Shown: positions 1 to 10,600, counted from the first letter of the stretch. The stretch is 64,000 nucleotides of DNA from Sporisorium sorghi (GCA_023212695.1 JALCCG010000111.1:1-64000); one strand, 5' to 3'. Notes: a model not told the origin generated them from the letters alone. Numbers and translations are program-made.

Positions 1-1217
1 GGTGTCCTGTCCCAGTCTGGGAGTTGTGCAAGCACTGGGGCAGCACTGATATGATTATCTATGCCAACAGCTTTGAAGGCAGCCCTCACAGCTCTTGGAT
101 TCATGATTTGCTCCTGGATCTTGATGTATATGGATAGAAACTGTGCTTTGCTGACCGGAAGGCCACTCTTTGCCAATGATAAAATCATTTGGCTGTACTG
201 CAACTTCAATGGACCAAAGATGGACACATCTAGTGGCTGGAGGAGGTGTGTGGCATGCAGAGGGAAGCAGAGAAGTATGATATTGTGTTCCTCTTTAAAC
301 TTGGCAAAAGCAAGGCTGCTGTGTGAGTTGTGGCCATCTAGAAGCAGCAGGCACTTGTGATTTGGGTTCAAAGGCCTTGTATGGGGCTCAAAGCAGTGCT
401 TGAGCCACTCCAAGCCAATATCCTGATTTGTCCAGCCATTATTGGACACTGTGAAGACCCAATCTTGCGGGAGTGACTGCTGCTGACAGAACCAGCCAAG
501 CATGTGAGCCTTTCCCTTGAAGATAATCATAGGAGGAGGCATGGTATGGCCAATACACTCGATGATAGTGGTGCTTTCTCGTTGACCTGGTTGAGTCCTG
601 AACTGTGTTGACACTTTTTTTGGCTTGTAAACAAGCACTTTCTGGCTCTGAGCCCTCCCAAACATGAAGCCAGTCTCGTCCATGTTGTAGATATGGTGTA
701 CTGGGATATCATGTTTCATGATTGTGCTTTGGAGGAGATCAAAATGCTGGTTGATTGTAGCCCTGTTTGATACCCTTGCTCTTGAATGGTCTAAAACCCT
801 GCTTAAACAGGGCAAAAGTGATGGGTGGTGGTGAAGGAATCCTCGGGCCCACTTCCTGGAAATCATAGAAGTTGGATTGCCTTGGTTCTCTTTGTGGAAT
901 GCTGCTGCGTGGTTGATGAGCTCTTTGAATGTGATTGGAAAGCCCTGCACTGCCATAGCTTTGATATGATGCAATAATGATTGTTCCTGTGATTCCGAGA
1001 GTAGCTGACGGTGTTTGTGTGCTTCCTGGCATGTTTTGATGCCCTTCTGGCGCTTCCAGAGGGTTGAATAAGGTATGTTGTGGTGCTCTGAAGCCTTCCA
1101 GATGGATGAGAGAGCTCCTGAGCACAGATCATGAATTGCCTGGGCAATTTTGACCTCTTCCTGAGCCCTTTTGGTGTGTAATTCAGCCCTCTGCACCTTT
1201 GTGAGCTGTTTGGGCAT
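1..1217 (-). CDS. pogo-family transposase, intact so far, C-terminus cut by window edge
   Basis: The minus strand is open from the ATG at 1217 down to base 1, about 405 codons, with no stop codon in my codon-by-codon reading. The N-terminal part looks like a Psq-type helix-turn-helix (IPYSTLWKRQKG near residue 50), followed by a CENP-B-like DNA-binding segment. The DDE domain then shows all three expected acidic sites: NMDETGF (first Asp), LLLLDGHNSH (second) and QPLDVSIFGPL (third). This is the layout of pogo/Tigger/Fot1 transposases, which cut and paste elements at TA dinucleotides. Upstream frames at 739-1300 are shadows of this gene. Its sequence differs clearly from the second pogo transposase at 3847-5699, so these are two families. 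The right terminus of the element was not proven and the left one is outside the window. Confidence 0.85.
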   Translation of the reverse strand, partial: MPKQLTKVQRAELHTKRAQEEVKIAQAIHDLCSGALSSIWKASEHHNIPYSTLWKRQKGIKTCQEAHKHRQLLSESQEQSLLHHIKAMAVQGFPITFKELINHAAAFHKENQGNPTSMISRKWARGFLHHHPSLLPCLSRVLDHSRARVSNRATINQHFDLLQSTIMKHDIPVHHIYNMDETGFMFGRAQSQKVLVYKPKKVSTQFRTQPGQRESTTIIECIGHTMPPPMIIFKGKAHMLGWFCQQQSLPQDWVFTVSNNGWTNQDIGLEWLKHCFEPHTRPLNPNHKCLLLLDGHNSHSSLAFAKFKEEHNIILLCFPLHATHLLQPLDVSIFGPLKLQYSQMILSLAKSGLPVSKAQFLSIYIKIQEQIMNPRAVRAAFKAVGIDNHISAAPVLAQLPDWDRT

Positions 1218-1405
1218 GATTTGATTGTGTTGCAGTGGATGCAGGAGTTGCTTCGAGAGAGGATGGCTGAGATGATGGTGGTCAAGAGGATAAGTTTCAC
1301 CTGTGTAGATATTGTGCTGACATGCTAAAAATATGTGTTGCACCAAAAAATTCTCAGCCATGAATCTGATCCTTTAATGGGCCTGATTCTTTAATGGGCC
1401 ACCTA
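1218..1405. other. transposon flank upstream of the pogo transposase, with a 17-bp tandem repeat
   Basis: This is the 5' flank of the transposase at 1-1217 and probably the subterminal part of its element. It holds a tandem direct repeat of ctgatYctttaatgggc at 1366-1382 and 1383-1399, differing at one base. Short subterminal direct repeats are common binding sites for transposases, but the terminal inverted repeat cannot be confirmed because the other element end is outside the window. Confidence 0.4.
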
Positions 1406-2870
1406 TGTTACCAAATTTTGGTCAGGCTCGTTTGTGAGCAGCAGAGACAACTTTGTTGGATTCGCTAAGCGAAATCAGACTTTCATCTCATACTTGAGTA
1501 CATCACTCTACGAAGCCCAACACTCAGCGCTGAGTGTTGGAACCAATTGGAAGATCTCAAAACACAACGCTTGGTCCTTGGAGAAATTCCTCTGAATTTT
1601 CCCACTTCAAACAACACAAAGCCACAATCTTATTGGCTCAGGTACGAGTCTTCAACACTCAGCACTGAGTGTTGAGTACCCTCGATTGGCTATGAACACT
1701 TGGTGACAGAGACCAACACATCAATGGATCAATGATAGATCTCCCAGGTAAACCCTCACACCCGGATGAGGCTGAGCCAAGTCACCCTGACCAGTTGAAC
1801 TCAAGATAACACTCGGAACTGGGAGAGCTGAGCCAATCAGAGATCATGGAAACTCACAAGAGACAATGCAGATACCCTCGAAGGAAAAGTGACACTCAGC
1901 ACTGAGTGTAGTGAGTCACCAACAGGCTTTGAACACTCAGCGCTGAGTGTGGCACTTCGTCAAAGCACGATGGATGCCCAGCAAGGGAACTTGGGACTTA
2001 TGCTGTAGTTGACACATGCTCGTAGTGAAGGATAGCCAGCTTGCTCACATGTATATAAGGACCTGAGAACACTCGAAGATGAGAAGAGAAATATCATTGA
2101 ATCACTAACTTATACAACCAAACCCAAGATCATCAAGCAACTCCCAACACTCAGTGCTGAGTGTTGAAACTTGGCAAGCCGCATTCGAAGCTTCCAACCA
2201 CTGTGCTACATTCACTACTTGATATTATCCCACCATGACTGATATTCTGACATCACAGTCCGGACCATTCACATGTGGGACTCTGGAATTGCACAACACT
2301 CTCCCAAGATCACAACTTAGGAACCACAGCACTGAGTCTAAACACTCAGAGCTGAGTGTCATAAGTCATATCTGTGTGTTGAATAACTGATGCCGACTTC
2401 TGTACATGAGTCGACGACTTAGCTCTATTTTCTAATAAACTTTTGGCCAAATCATCGAAAATTTTGCCATTTCGACACTGTTTCACAGAATTCGTTCTCC
2501 AAGAATCGCCGATGTTAGAATATTGGCGATTAGGGGTTACATCATCCCGATTAAAGCTGTAAGATCCAGTACCAACGATCTAACATTCACGGACATTCTG
2601 GAACAAAGCCAGAATGTTGGGTTCGGTTGCCGGAACATCTCAGTAGGCGGGCAGACGACCCTGCTCCAGTCACTCAAAGTTATGCACGCTCATGTATATA
2701 AATAATCACAAGAGCACCCAAACACGGGAAGAGCTCCTTGTTCAAACTAACTACAAGACCTCTCATAGTCAGATTCATAAAGATCTTCCCGCAAGACTCG
2801 CCTCTGGCCACATTCGCGCACGCTAATCCAGCGAAACTAATAGCCGAGTCCTTCTGGCGCCTTCACTGAG
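1406..2870. other. gene-free repeat-rich stretch with two LTR/promoter-like cores
   Basis: No supported coding sequence was found. Two segments begin with TGTTA (TGTTACC at 1406 and TGTTAGAATATTGG at 2513). Each contains the same promoter-like motif CATGTATATAA (2048-2058 and 2691-2701), and the first also contains an AATAAA-type signal near 2433. This resembles LTR U3/R organisation, but no primer-binding site, polypurine tract, matching CA end or target duplication was found. The LTR assignment is therefore only a suggestion. The dyad cluster is described as a separate feature. Confidence 0.3.
1517..2359. repeat. cluster of six ACACTCAG-NN-CTGAGTGT inverted dyads
   Basis: Six copies of the same inverted dyad occur within 843 bases: 1517-1540 (24-bp perfect palindrome, centre CG), 1653-1674 (arms CAACACTCAG/CTGAGTGTTG, centre CA), 1892-1909 (CA), 1933-1950 (CG, perfect 18-bp palindrome), 2145-2166 (TG) and 2342-2359 (AG). 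A half-site, CACTGAGT, lies just before the last copy. The arms are invariant over 8 bases, while the central two bases and the flanks vary. That pattern suggests selection or repeated copying of a dimeric protein-binding site or hairpin. Centre-to-centre spacing is irregular (about 135, 237, 41, 214 and 195 bases), so it is not a simple tandem array. Confidence 0.85.
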
Positions 2871-3634
2871 ATCAAGAGTCAAGGCCATGTGACAGCAAAA
2901 GATCAAGCTTTTCACGCTTGAAACGGACTTTCAAGTCAAATCGCAATTGCAGAGGTTTTTTTTTTCGAGATTCTTTCCCGTCCATGATTACGAGCGCAAC
3001 CGACGAGAGATCCTTTTCGGCCTCGAAGAAATGGGAAACATGTGAGAATGTTGACGATTCGTGAAAGGAAATCATTTCTTATTCCCGTTTTTGTGTCCAA
3101 GATCAAAGGGTTGGGCTTAATTCGGTGTCAAAACGAACCTTTCGATGTCGATTTTTAGGCCTTCAAGTTGCAAAATCAGCAATTTGTCGGGTCAAAAGCT
3201 AGACTCGCGACGTTGCCAAGACATCACCGGAGCCGTGTGGGTAGGTTACAGGCTCAGCGGGCACCAGCAGTGTGGCCTTGGGCTCTAGACGACTTCAAAC
3301 GCACAATCAAGACCACCAAGTTTGTCGAGCTTAGCTGCTTTGGAGAAGGCTGGCGAACCTGATCTGCAATCTCTGAGCGCGATAATTCACGAACAAAGCA
3401 CAAATTGTTTGTGTGGGACCAAATTTTTCGTAATTTCGTTGCGAAAGGGCCAAAAAAAAACATTCATTTTGAACACCTTTTCGTGATTTGCAGTTGTTGA
3501 GAATGCTAGCTTATACGCCCGTTTTCGCATTCTGAAAGTGTGAGTTTTGAGGAAGAACTTTGGAAGGGAACAGGATCGCCGATGTGCGAGCTTCACACCA
3601 TCACCGTCATCTTCACAAGAATCTAGACCACTCA
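2871..3634. other. no gene seen
   Basis: This AT-richer stretch lies between the repeat-rich block and the left end of the second pogo element. Only short unconvincing frames are present, and I saw no clear repeat, RNA gene or promoter. Confidence 0.5.
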
Positions 3635-3636
3635 TA

Positions 3637-3698
3637 ACGTGGTTGGTGTACTTATGGGACAGGTGTACTTGTGGGCCAAAATCCGTCGGCGAAAACAG
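3637..3698 (+). repeat. left terminal inverted repeat of the 3637-5962 transposon
   Basis: These 62 bases match the reverse complement of 5901-5962 at all but the third position (G here, A in the partner). A TA dinucleotide precedes it at 3635-3636. Confidence 0.92.
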
Positions 3699-3846
3699 AT
3701 GCTCTGGATTTGCGAAAAAAAAATCCAACTGCACAGCAGTACATGTCACCTCTGCTTCGACGACACCACAAACCTTGACTCCTGCTTCGACAACACCACA
3801 AACCTTGATATACATATGTCTAGATGAATTATAAAGTTGCTGGTCA

Positions 3847-5699
3847 CTACAATGGCCAGTTGAAAGGCTGCTGAGTGTCAAGGCTGAGGGCAGGGTCGAG
3901 GAAGCCAGGGTTGGGCCTTGATGATGACCTGGCAACCTGCAACTGCTCTGTGTTGTTGCAGAACAGCTGGTCATCACAAGGACAGTCAGGCTCCACCATT
4001 GGCTGCGACAACTGCTGATCCTGCTGTGTTGGGTCTTCAACAAGCAGATTGTTGCCAAGTGACGTGATACCTGCAGCTGCTTGTTCTCTCTCTTGCCTGT
4101 CTGCTGCAGACTGCTTGCAGTCTGCCTTTGACTGCAGCTCTTTGATCCTTTCTCTGGCCTGCACCATGGTAATCATCCTGTCCTTTGAAAGCACCATCTG
4201 GTCTCCAGGCTTGGGTTTGCGGTGAAATGCCTTCTTCAATGCTTTCCTGTTTTCTTCCTGTTGCTGCAAGAGGTCGCACCTGCAGAAGACTCCTGGAATG
4301 CATTGATGAGCTTGCACTTGAGATGAGCCTGGTCTTGCTTGTCTTCGATGTTTTCAAACATATCGAGCATCTTGATGAAGGCCTCAACCTTCCTTGGAGT
4401 TGTCTGCTCTGCTGCCGAAGCAGGCTCTGGTGGTGCTGATTCTTCATCACTTGTGTTGTTGACAAAGCCATGACCAAATGCCCTAGCAAGGATCTGGTTG
4501 GCATTGGGTGAAACACTGAGACCAGTGTCAGTGAAGGCCTGCTTTGCTTTTGCTGATGTCAAGACCTTGCTGCGTCCCTTTGCATAGAGCTCCACAAATT
4601 GAACTTGGTCGATAGTGTAGGTGGTGAGACCAATGAAGTTGACTTGCGATGTGTATGCTTGAGCAAGGGGACCGAAGACAGCAACATCAAGAGGCTGCAT
4701 CACATGGGTGACATGAGGTGGGAAGCACACCAGAACAATCTTTCGGAGCCAGCAGGCATCAAGGAAGTCACTGGAGACATGTGAGCCATGGCCATCAATG
4801 AGGAGGACTCACCATTCCTTTTCTTGGCCTCTTGCTGGCTTGCTGTGTGGATCAAAGATGTGCTCAAGGCACATGACAGCAAGACTGTTGCTTGTCCATC
4901 CATTGGCAGTCTTTGCAAACTGCCACTAGTTTCTGATTGATTGCATGCCGCTGAACTCGCCAAAGGTGTGGATCTTTCTGCTGTTGATGATGAGTGGGGG
5001 CAAAATCTGCCCTCCAGAGCCAATGCACTCGATGACAGTAGCACTTTGTCTGTTGCCTGGCATACCCTTGAAGTGAGACTGCCCTTTTTTGATGATGACT
5101 TGATGCTTGGCCCCAATGCCAAACATGAAGCCAGTCTTGTCCATGTTGAAGATCATGTCAGACTTGATGTTGAATTTGTTGACAACCTCCTTGAGTCGGT
5201 CAACGAACTTGCAGACATTGTCTGGCTGCACTGCTTTCAGACAAGCATTCTCCACACAGTGAGAAAGGGTGGACTTGAGATTGGGGTGCTGGATCATGAA
5301 GCTCTTCAGCCAGCTCTGACCAAGGTGCTGATCCTCACCACTCTGCTTCCTTGCCAGGTACATGGCATATGCATGAATGTCAGCCAGAGTGAGTGGGAAG
5401 CCACCACAGGCACAGGTGCTTATGTGTGTGGCAAGAGCTGTCTCTACAGCAGGCAACAAGGTCTGCTGCTTTGAGTGTGCATCCTTCTTTGGGGTCAATC
5501 CTTGCATGCGGCAAGTCAGGGTTGACTTGGATACATTGTATGCAGCAGCTGCCTTCCTGGTGCTGCCAAAAGATCCTGCTTGAAGCTCCTGAATGGCTCT
5601 CTGGATTCTGGCCTTGTTTCTGGCAGTGTTTGCTGCTGTGAAGATGTGATGGGCTTTGCTGCACTTCTGAGGTGAAGTAGAGGGTGAAGGAGATGCCAT
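3847..5699 (-). pseudogene. pogo/Fot1-like transposase with two stops and a frameshift
   Basis: The frame opens at an ATG at 5699 (another at 5729). It shows a Psq helix-turn-helix (RKAAAAYNVSKSTL), a CENP-B-like domain (SWLKSFMIQHPNL) and DDE motifs NMDKTGFMFG, LLIDGHGSH and QPLDVAVFGPL. The same frame is interrupted by TAG at 4926-4928 and TGA at 4809-4811, the second just before the second catalytic Asp. A shift between about 4285 and 4310 then moves the basic C-terminal part (AFHRKPKPGDQ) to another frame ending at 3847, while the original frame stops at 4236. The TGA sits where relatives often have Arg, so a CGA to TGA change is plausible; that is inference. The gene cannot make a full transposase as it stands. 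Confidence 0.85.
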
Positions 5700-5900
5700 C
5701 TTTGGCAGTGTTGTAGATGTGTTCAACATAGGGTCAAGGAAGGTTGTTGGTGAGCATGAGGTTTGTGGTGTCGTCGAAGCAGGAGCAGCTCTGAAAAAGA
5801 AGTAACTGTAACTCAAAAAAAATGTACTGGTGTGGAGTTGCAAATTTTCAAATTTCCTCAACAGCTGAAACAGCCTATGGATTTTGGAAAATCTCAGCGG

Positions 5901-5962
5901 CTGTTTTCGCCGACGGATTTTGGCCCACAAGTACACCTGTCCCATAAGTACACCAACCATGT
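5901..5962 (-). repeat. right terminal inverted repeat of the 3637-5962 transposon
   Basis: Inverted partner of 3637-3698 (61 of 62 bases). The TA that follows at 5963-5964 is also the left flanking TA of the neighbouring MITE. Confidence 0.92.
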
Positions 5963-5964
5963 TA

Positions 5965-6424
5965 TCCTGAAAAAAGGAAAAAGTTGTCCTAGGAGCCACC
6001 CAAGCAACCACCCTGGGTGGTTTCTTACCTGGAGCCACCTATGCAAGCACCCCCAATCTAGGCTCCTAATTTACAAGAGACCCTCTACCAACTATGCCAC
6101 AACCCTTGTTGGGAATTGGTGGCTGGCACACAATTATAAACTACACATCAAGCTAAAAATCAGTCACAAAGATCAAATCATGAGAAGTCTCGACAGATAA
6201 TCATGTTTTTTTCTCTAAAGCCAAAAATGTGTTTTAGAGCTTAATTGACACAAGTGGCTACTTCTAAAAAACATGAAAGTTTGGTTAGAAATCTAACATT
6301 GAATTGATGTTGGGTACGTACATGGAGCCACCCACCCCCTTGGTTGTTTGCGGAGCCACCCACCTCAGCCACCCCAGGTGGCTCCTAGGGTGGCTCCAAG
6401 GACGACTTTTTCCTTTTTTCAGGA
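5965..6424. mobile_element. 460-bp MITE with 37-bp terminal inverted repeats
   Basis: The ends, TCCTGAAAAAAGGAAAAAGT read inward from 5965 and from 6424, form 37-bp inverted repeats with two mismatches (5965-6001 against 6388-6424). TA dinucleotides flank both ends (5963-5964 and 6425-6426). The interior carries many copies of GGAGCCACC/GGTGGCTCC, is otherwise non-coding, and has no transposase. This fits a miniature inverted-repeat element of the TA-targeting superfamily. Its ends do not match those of the adjacent pogo-like element, so a different transposase must have moved it. Confidence 0.85.
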
Positions 6425-6426
6425 TA

Positions 6427-7660
6427 TCACTAACGGCATTGACTCTGCGCGACGGCACTGTGTAGCTGCCTAACTCAAAGACTGAAGAATAGACATCAAG
6501 CACGATCGACAGTCGCAAGCCGTGGGTTGGGCAAGAAGACCACAGGCATGGTCTGAGGTTGCCAATAGAAGAACGGTGCGGATCAACGGCGAGGATATGC
6601 TGCCAGCTTCGCCTGGGCCTGCAAAGACTCAGAACGCGGGATCCGAGGCTAGAAGACCGCAAGCGAGCGATGAGGAGTTCGCACGTGGTTGCGATCAGAG
6701 GGGCTCCGTACGCGGAGGTGCGGAGGACCAGCCCAAAGGCATGAGCCAGAAAGCTCGAGTGCCATGTGGACCGGTCGATTGCAAAGCGAGTCGACACAGC
6801 AACCTCTTCTCAAACGTATCGGCACGATTGGAAGGTCACCATCGCCATGACAGTGAAGCCAGACCGGGAATCGCGAGCGTCTTGAAAGTTACGGTAATTT
6901 ACGACGACGACGATCGCGCGGAATTGTCGTTAGGCAGAGGTGCAAGGTGCGTTGATCGCTTGACGTGCGATGACGGAGGCTGCATGAGAGAGATTGACTG
7001 CTGTCCAAGCGTGCGAACTCATTTTCATTGTCCGATTTTTGAGGCAGACGCCGTGAACACGGCAACACGGTCATCTTGGAACCTCAGCACATGGCCGAAT
7101 GGTTGATGGCTCTGCAAGGATCATCGAGTGTGAATCAAAGGGTGGAAGGTGCGAAGAAGCTCGCTCGATTGACGGCGTTGCCGTGAGTCAATGACCAATT
7201 GCTGCATGTTTGTGTGTCTGCGGGGTCCTATCCGCAGCTTGTGTGATTTCTTGGTCGGCGACAAGCGAAGCGAGCTGGCTGTGGAGGCCCGCGTGCGTCT
7301 TTTTGGCTGCTGCTGTCTGCTGCTGCTATCGATAACCATCGGATGAACCGCTGTGGAATTCGCGAAGATCACAAAGCATCACTCGCATACAAGCTCAGCC
7401 GTGAAGCACACTCTCTCGCTGCAGGATTACTCACTCGCCTTTGGTCTTTCTCCAGCTGTCATCCTTCTAAGATCTCGGTTCGTGAGGTTGACTGCTTCCC
7501 TTTCCACCCGCACTCTCTTTATCCTCTCTTTTCCTCCTCCGATTCCATCCTCTCCTCCTCCTCTTCATCCTACTTTGCCGTCAGAGCATCATTCTACCCC
7601 GAAACACGCTCTCGACACCCCCATCTCCCAGTCCTCCGCATCTCGGTGCACAGTGGCTCC
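6427..7660. other. 5' region of the debranching enzyme gene, no other gene seen
   Basis: This runs from the MITE to the start codon of the glycogen debranching enzyme. Frames at 6285-6797 (minus) and 6522-7106 (plus) have no recognisable domain, and the former begins at GTG. Pyrimidine-rich DNA at about 7490-7580 is typical of a fungal core promoter and 5' leader. The debranching enzyme frame remains open upstream to 7343, but that translation is Ser/Pro/Leu-rich and unlike the family. Confidence 0.55.
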
Positions 7661-10600
7661 ATGTCGCCCGCAAAGGTGACCACCAACGGTCACGCTAAAG
7701 CTGGCCATGCCGAGCCTGTCAAGGTCTTCGAGCTGGTGCTCGAGCAGGACGGCAGTCCCAACGACCAGAGGTCCTACGTGAGGCTTCCTGCTCCTGTGCA
7801 GCCCTACGTCCTGCGCTTCTCCATCGAGGCCGGATCTACCGCGTCGAGCGATGCCTACCTCTGGACCAACTACTCGAACAAGCGCGACACCTTCGAGCGC
7901 ACTTCCTTCGAAAAGACAGCCTTTGCTTCGTCTGCGTCGTCAGCCAATCGCGTCGACCTTCTCATCAAGTCCGCCGGTGTCTTCGAGTTCTACGTCGAAT
8001 ACACCACCGACCAAGATGAACAGCCCGATGCTGACCTGTTCGAGGCCAAGGAGCACGCGCCTGCACGCAAGAGAGGCAAGAGTGGTTACTTCAACATCGA
8101 CCCCATCCTTCAAGTTGCCGTTCGCAAGCCCATCCTCGGCGAGAACGGCAAGCCTCTGTCCTCCAAAGAGGGCGGCGGTGCCGTCACCACCAAGAGCGAC
8201 TTCCTCGCCCTTGACGCTATCGTCCTGCAGACCCTCATCTCCAAATGGGCTGGTCCCATCTCAGAATGGGGCGTACACCTCGACTCGGCTCGTGACGTCG
8301 GCTACAACATGATCCACTTCCCGCCGCTCAATGTACGTGGAGCCAGCAACAGTCCTTACTCGATTGGCGACCAACACGACTTCTCCTACGACCTCTACCC
8401 GAAGCAGCTCCAGGGTGCCAGCCAAAAAGCAGAGCGCGTCAAGCAGCTCAAGACTGTTCTCCAAGACATGAAGTCCAAGCACGGTATCCTCAGCATGAGC
8501 GACGTCGTCTGGAACCACACCGCGCACAACAGCGAGTGGCTCAACGACCACCCTGATGCCGCTTACAGTCCCGCCAACTCTCCACACCTTCAACCCGCTG
8601 ATGAGCTCGAGAAGGCGCTGTTCGAGCTCAACAACCATTTGCAGCACTACGGCATCCCGGACGAGCTCAAATCCGACGCTGATGTCGCCAAACTCATCGA
8701 CGCGGTCAAGCAACATGCAGTCAGCCCTCTCAATCTGTGGCAGTACTACGTCATCGATGTCAAGGCCGCCAAAGAAAGCTTCCAAGCTGCCCTCTCGTCT
8801 GGCAAGTCTCAGTCCAGCTCAAAAGCAGCCGCACAAAGCACAAGTGCCGCTCTCAAGGACGCTGCTGCCAAGATCCGCAAGTCCGCTGTGCAAAACGAGA
8901 TGACACTGGCGGGCCGATTCGCCACGACCATCGATGCTCAGGAAGCAGTTCGAATCTTCCAGTCCGATCTCGGCCTGAGCGATGTCGACGAGTCCGTCAG
9001 CTTCTTTGCCAAGATCGTCGACGAAGTCAATGCGTCCTACTATGCCACTTACGACGATGATGTCAAGGCAATCCTCAGCAACCTCGAGGGTCGTCTCAAG
9101 TTCACACGACTCGACCCCAATGGCCCACAGCTCGGTAAAATCTCTTCCAAGAGCCCCTTCTTCGAGCCTTACTTCACTCGACTTGACCCCAAGCATCCAA
9201 GTAATGCCGGTCGTGACCCCAAGGAGCTCTCCCTGGCCAACAATGGCTGGATCTGGGCAGCCAACCCACTCGAGGATTTCGCTTCCAACCAATCGCGCGT
9301 CTACCTCAGGCGTGAGCTCATTGTCTGGGGAGACTGCGTCAAGCTCAGGTACGGCTCCGGTCCAAAAGATTCACCCTACCTCTGGCAGCACATGGAGGAA
9401 TACACCAAGTTGCTCGCCGCCAACTTTGATGCCGTTCGAATCGACAACTGCCACTCGACGCCCATCCAGGTTGGAGAACATTTCCTCGATGTCGCCAGAA
9501 GGGTAAACCCCAACCTCTACGTCTGCGCCGAACTCTTTACGGGTAGCGCCGAGATGGATGTGCACTTTGTCAGCCGCCTGGGTATCAACTCGCTCATCCG
9601 TGAGATGGAGAACGGTCACGACCCCAAGGAGCAGAGCCGTCTGCTCTATCGATTCGGCGTCAACAAGCCCATCGGTTCCATGGACGGTGCCTGCCTCTCC
9701 ACGGCTTCCAAGATTTCGCTGCCAGAGGCCAACTTGAAAGATGCCGATTGCCTTGTTGAGCAGCTCAGCGGCTCTAGTCCTCATGCGCTCTTCATGGACG
9801 TAACGCACGACAACGAGACTCCCACGATGAAGCGCACGACCGAGGACGCCATCACGATGGGTGCCCTCGTAGCCTTTTCTTGGTCTGCCATCGGAAGCAC
9901 CAAGGGCTTCGACGACCTCTACCCGAAGACGCTCGATGTTGTGCAGGAAAGTCGCCGCTATCGCCCTATCAGCAACCCAGAGGAGAGCGGCATCGGTGCT
10001 ATCAAGCGCGTTGTCAACCATCTGCACGTCGAGATGGTGCGCAACGGCTACTCGGAAGGACACGTTCATCAGGAGAATGACTATCTTGTCATGCACCGAG
10101 TTCATCCGCAGACCCACCGCGGCCTTGTGTGTGTCGCACACACTGCGTTCCACAAGGGCTCTAAGGATCGTGGACAGGCCGGGCCATTCAAATTCGACCG
10201 GACTCGCGTCCGATACATCCTCGGCAAGTCGCTCGAAGTCACCAGCACAGAGGCGGCGAACGACGCCAAATATCTCGACGGTCTGCCTTCCAAGCTCGTC
10301 GACCTGGCGGAACCGGAGGTGCGCGTTACCGAAGATGGCGGTCGCCTACGCTGTTCCGAGATTGTGGTGCCCGACTTCTTCCCTCCGGGTAGCGTGATGC
10401 TCTTTACCACCGAGCTGGAGGACATTGACCATGACATCGACTCACAGTGTCTCTCGGGCGCAGATGAGGCGATGGCCAACTTGGATCTCGTCGATCTCAA
10501 CGCAGTCCTCTACCGCGCTGATGGTGAGGAGAAGGACGTCACCGAAGGAAACGACGGAGTATACACCATCCCTGGATGCGGGCCTCTTGTTTACTGTGGT

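Larger units (their letters stand above)
3637..5962 (-). mobile_element. pogo/Fot1-like DNA transposon, 2,326 bp, degenerate
   Basis: The element is bounded by 62-bp terminal inverted repeats that differ at one base, starting ACGTGGTTGG on the left and ACATGGTTGG on the right as read inward. TA dinucleotides lie just outside (3635-3636 and 5963-5964), the target site of the Tc1/mariner/pogo superfamily. Beyond the core repeat, a patch containing GCTTCGACGACACCACAAAC recurs near both ends (about 3755-3775 and 5760-5780), so the inverted repeats extend in degraded form. It encodes the broken transposase at 3847-5699 on the minus strand. The near-identical ends suggest fairly recent movement, perhaps using transposase supplied by another copy. 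Confidence 0.9.

Noticed and set aside
61..360. 99-codon plus-strand frame at the left edge
   Set aside because: Antisense to the intact pogo transposase, whose DDE motifs are clear on the other strand.
739..1300. Two overlapping minus-strand frames of 128 and 145 codons
   Set aside because: Out-of-frame shadows of the transposase that starts at 1217.
6285..6797. 170-codon minus-strand frame possibly cut by the MITE
   Set aside because: It starts at GTG, has no ATG, runs into the MITE and resembles no protein family, so a MITE-disrupted gene is unsupported.
7343..7660. N-terminal extension of the debranching enzyme from an upstream ATG
   Set aside because: The added 106 residues translate pyrimidine-rich leader DNA, and the family N-terminus fits the ATG at 7661.
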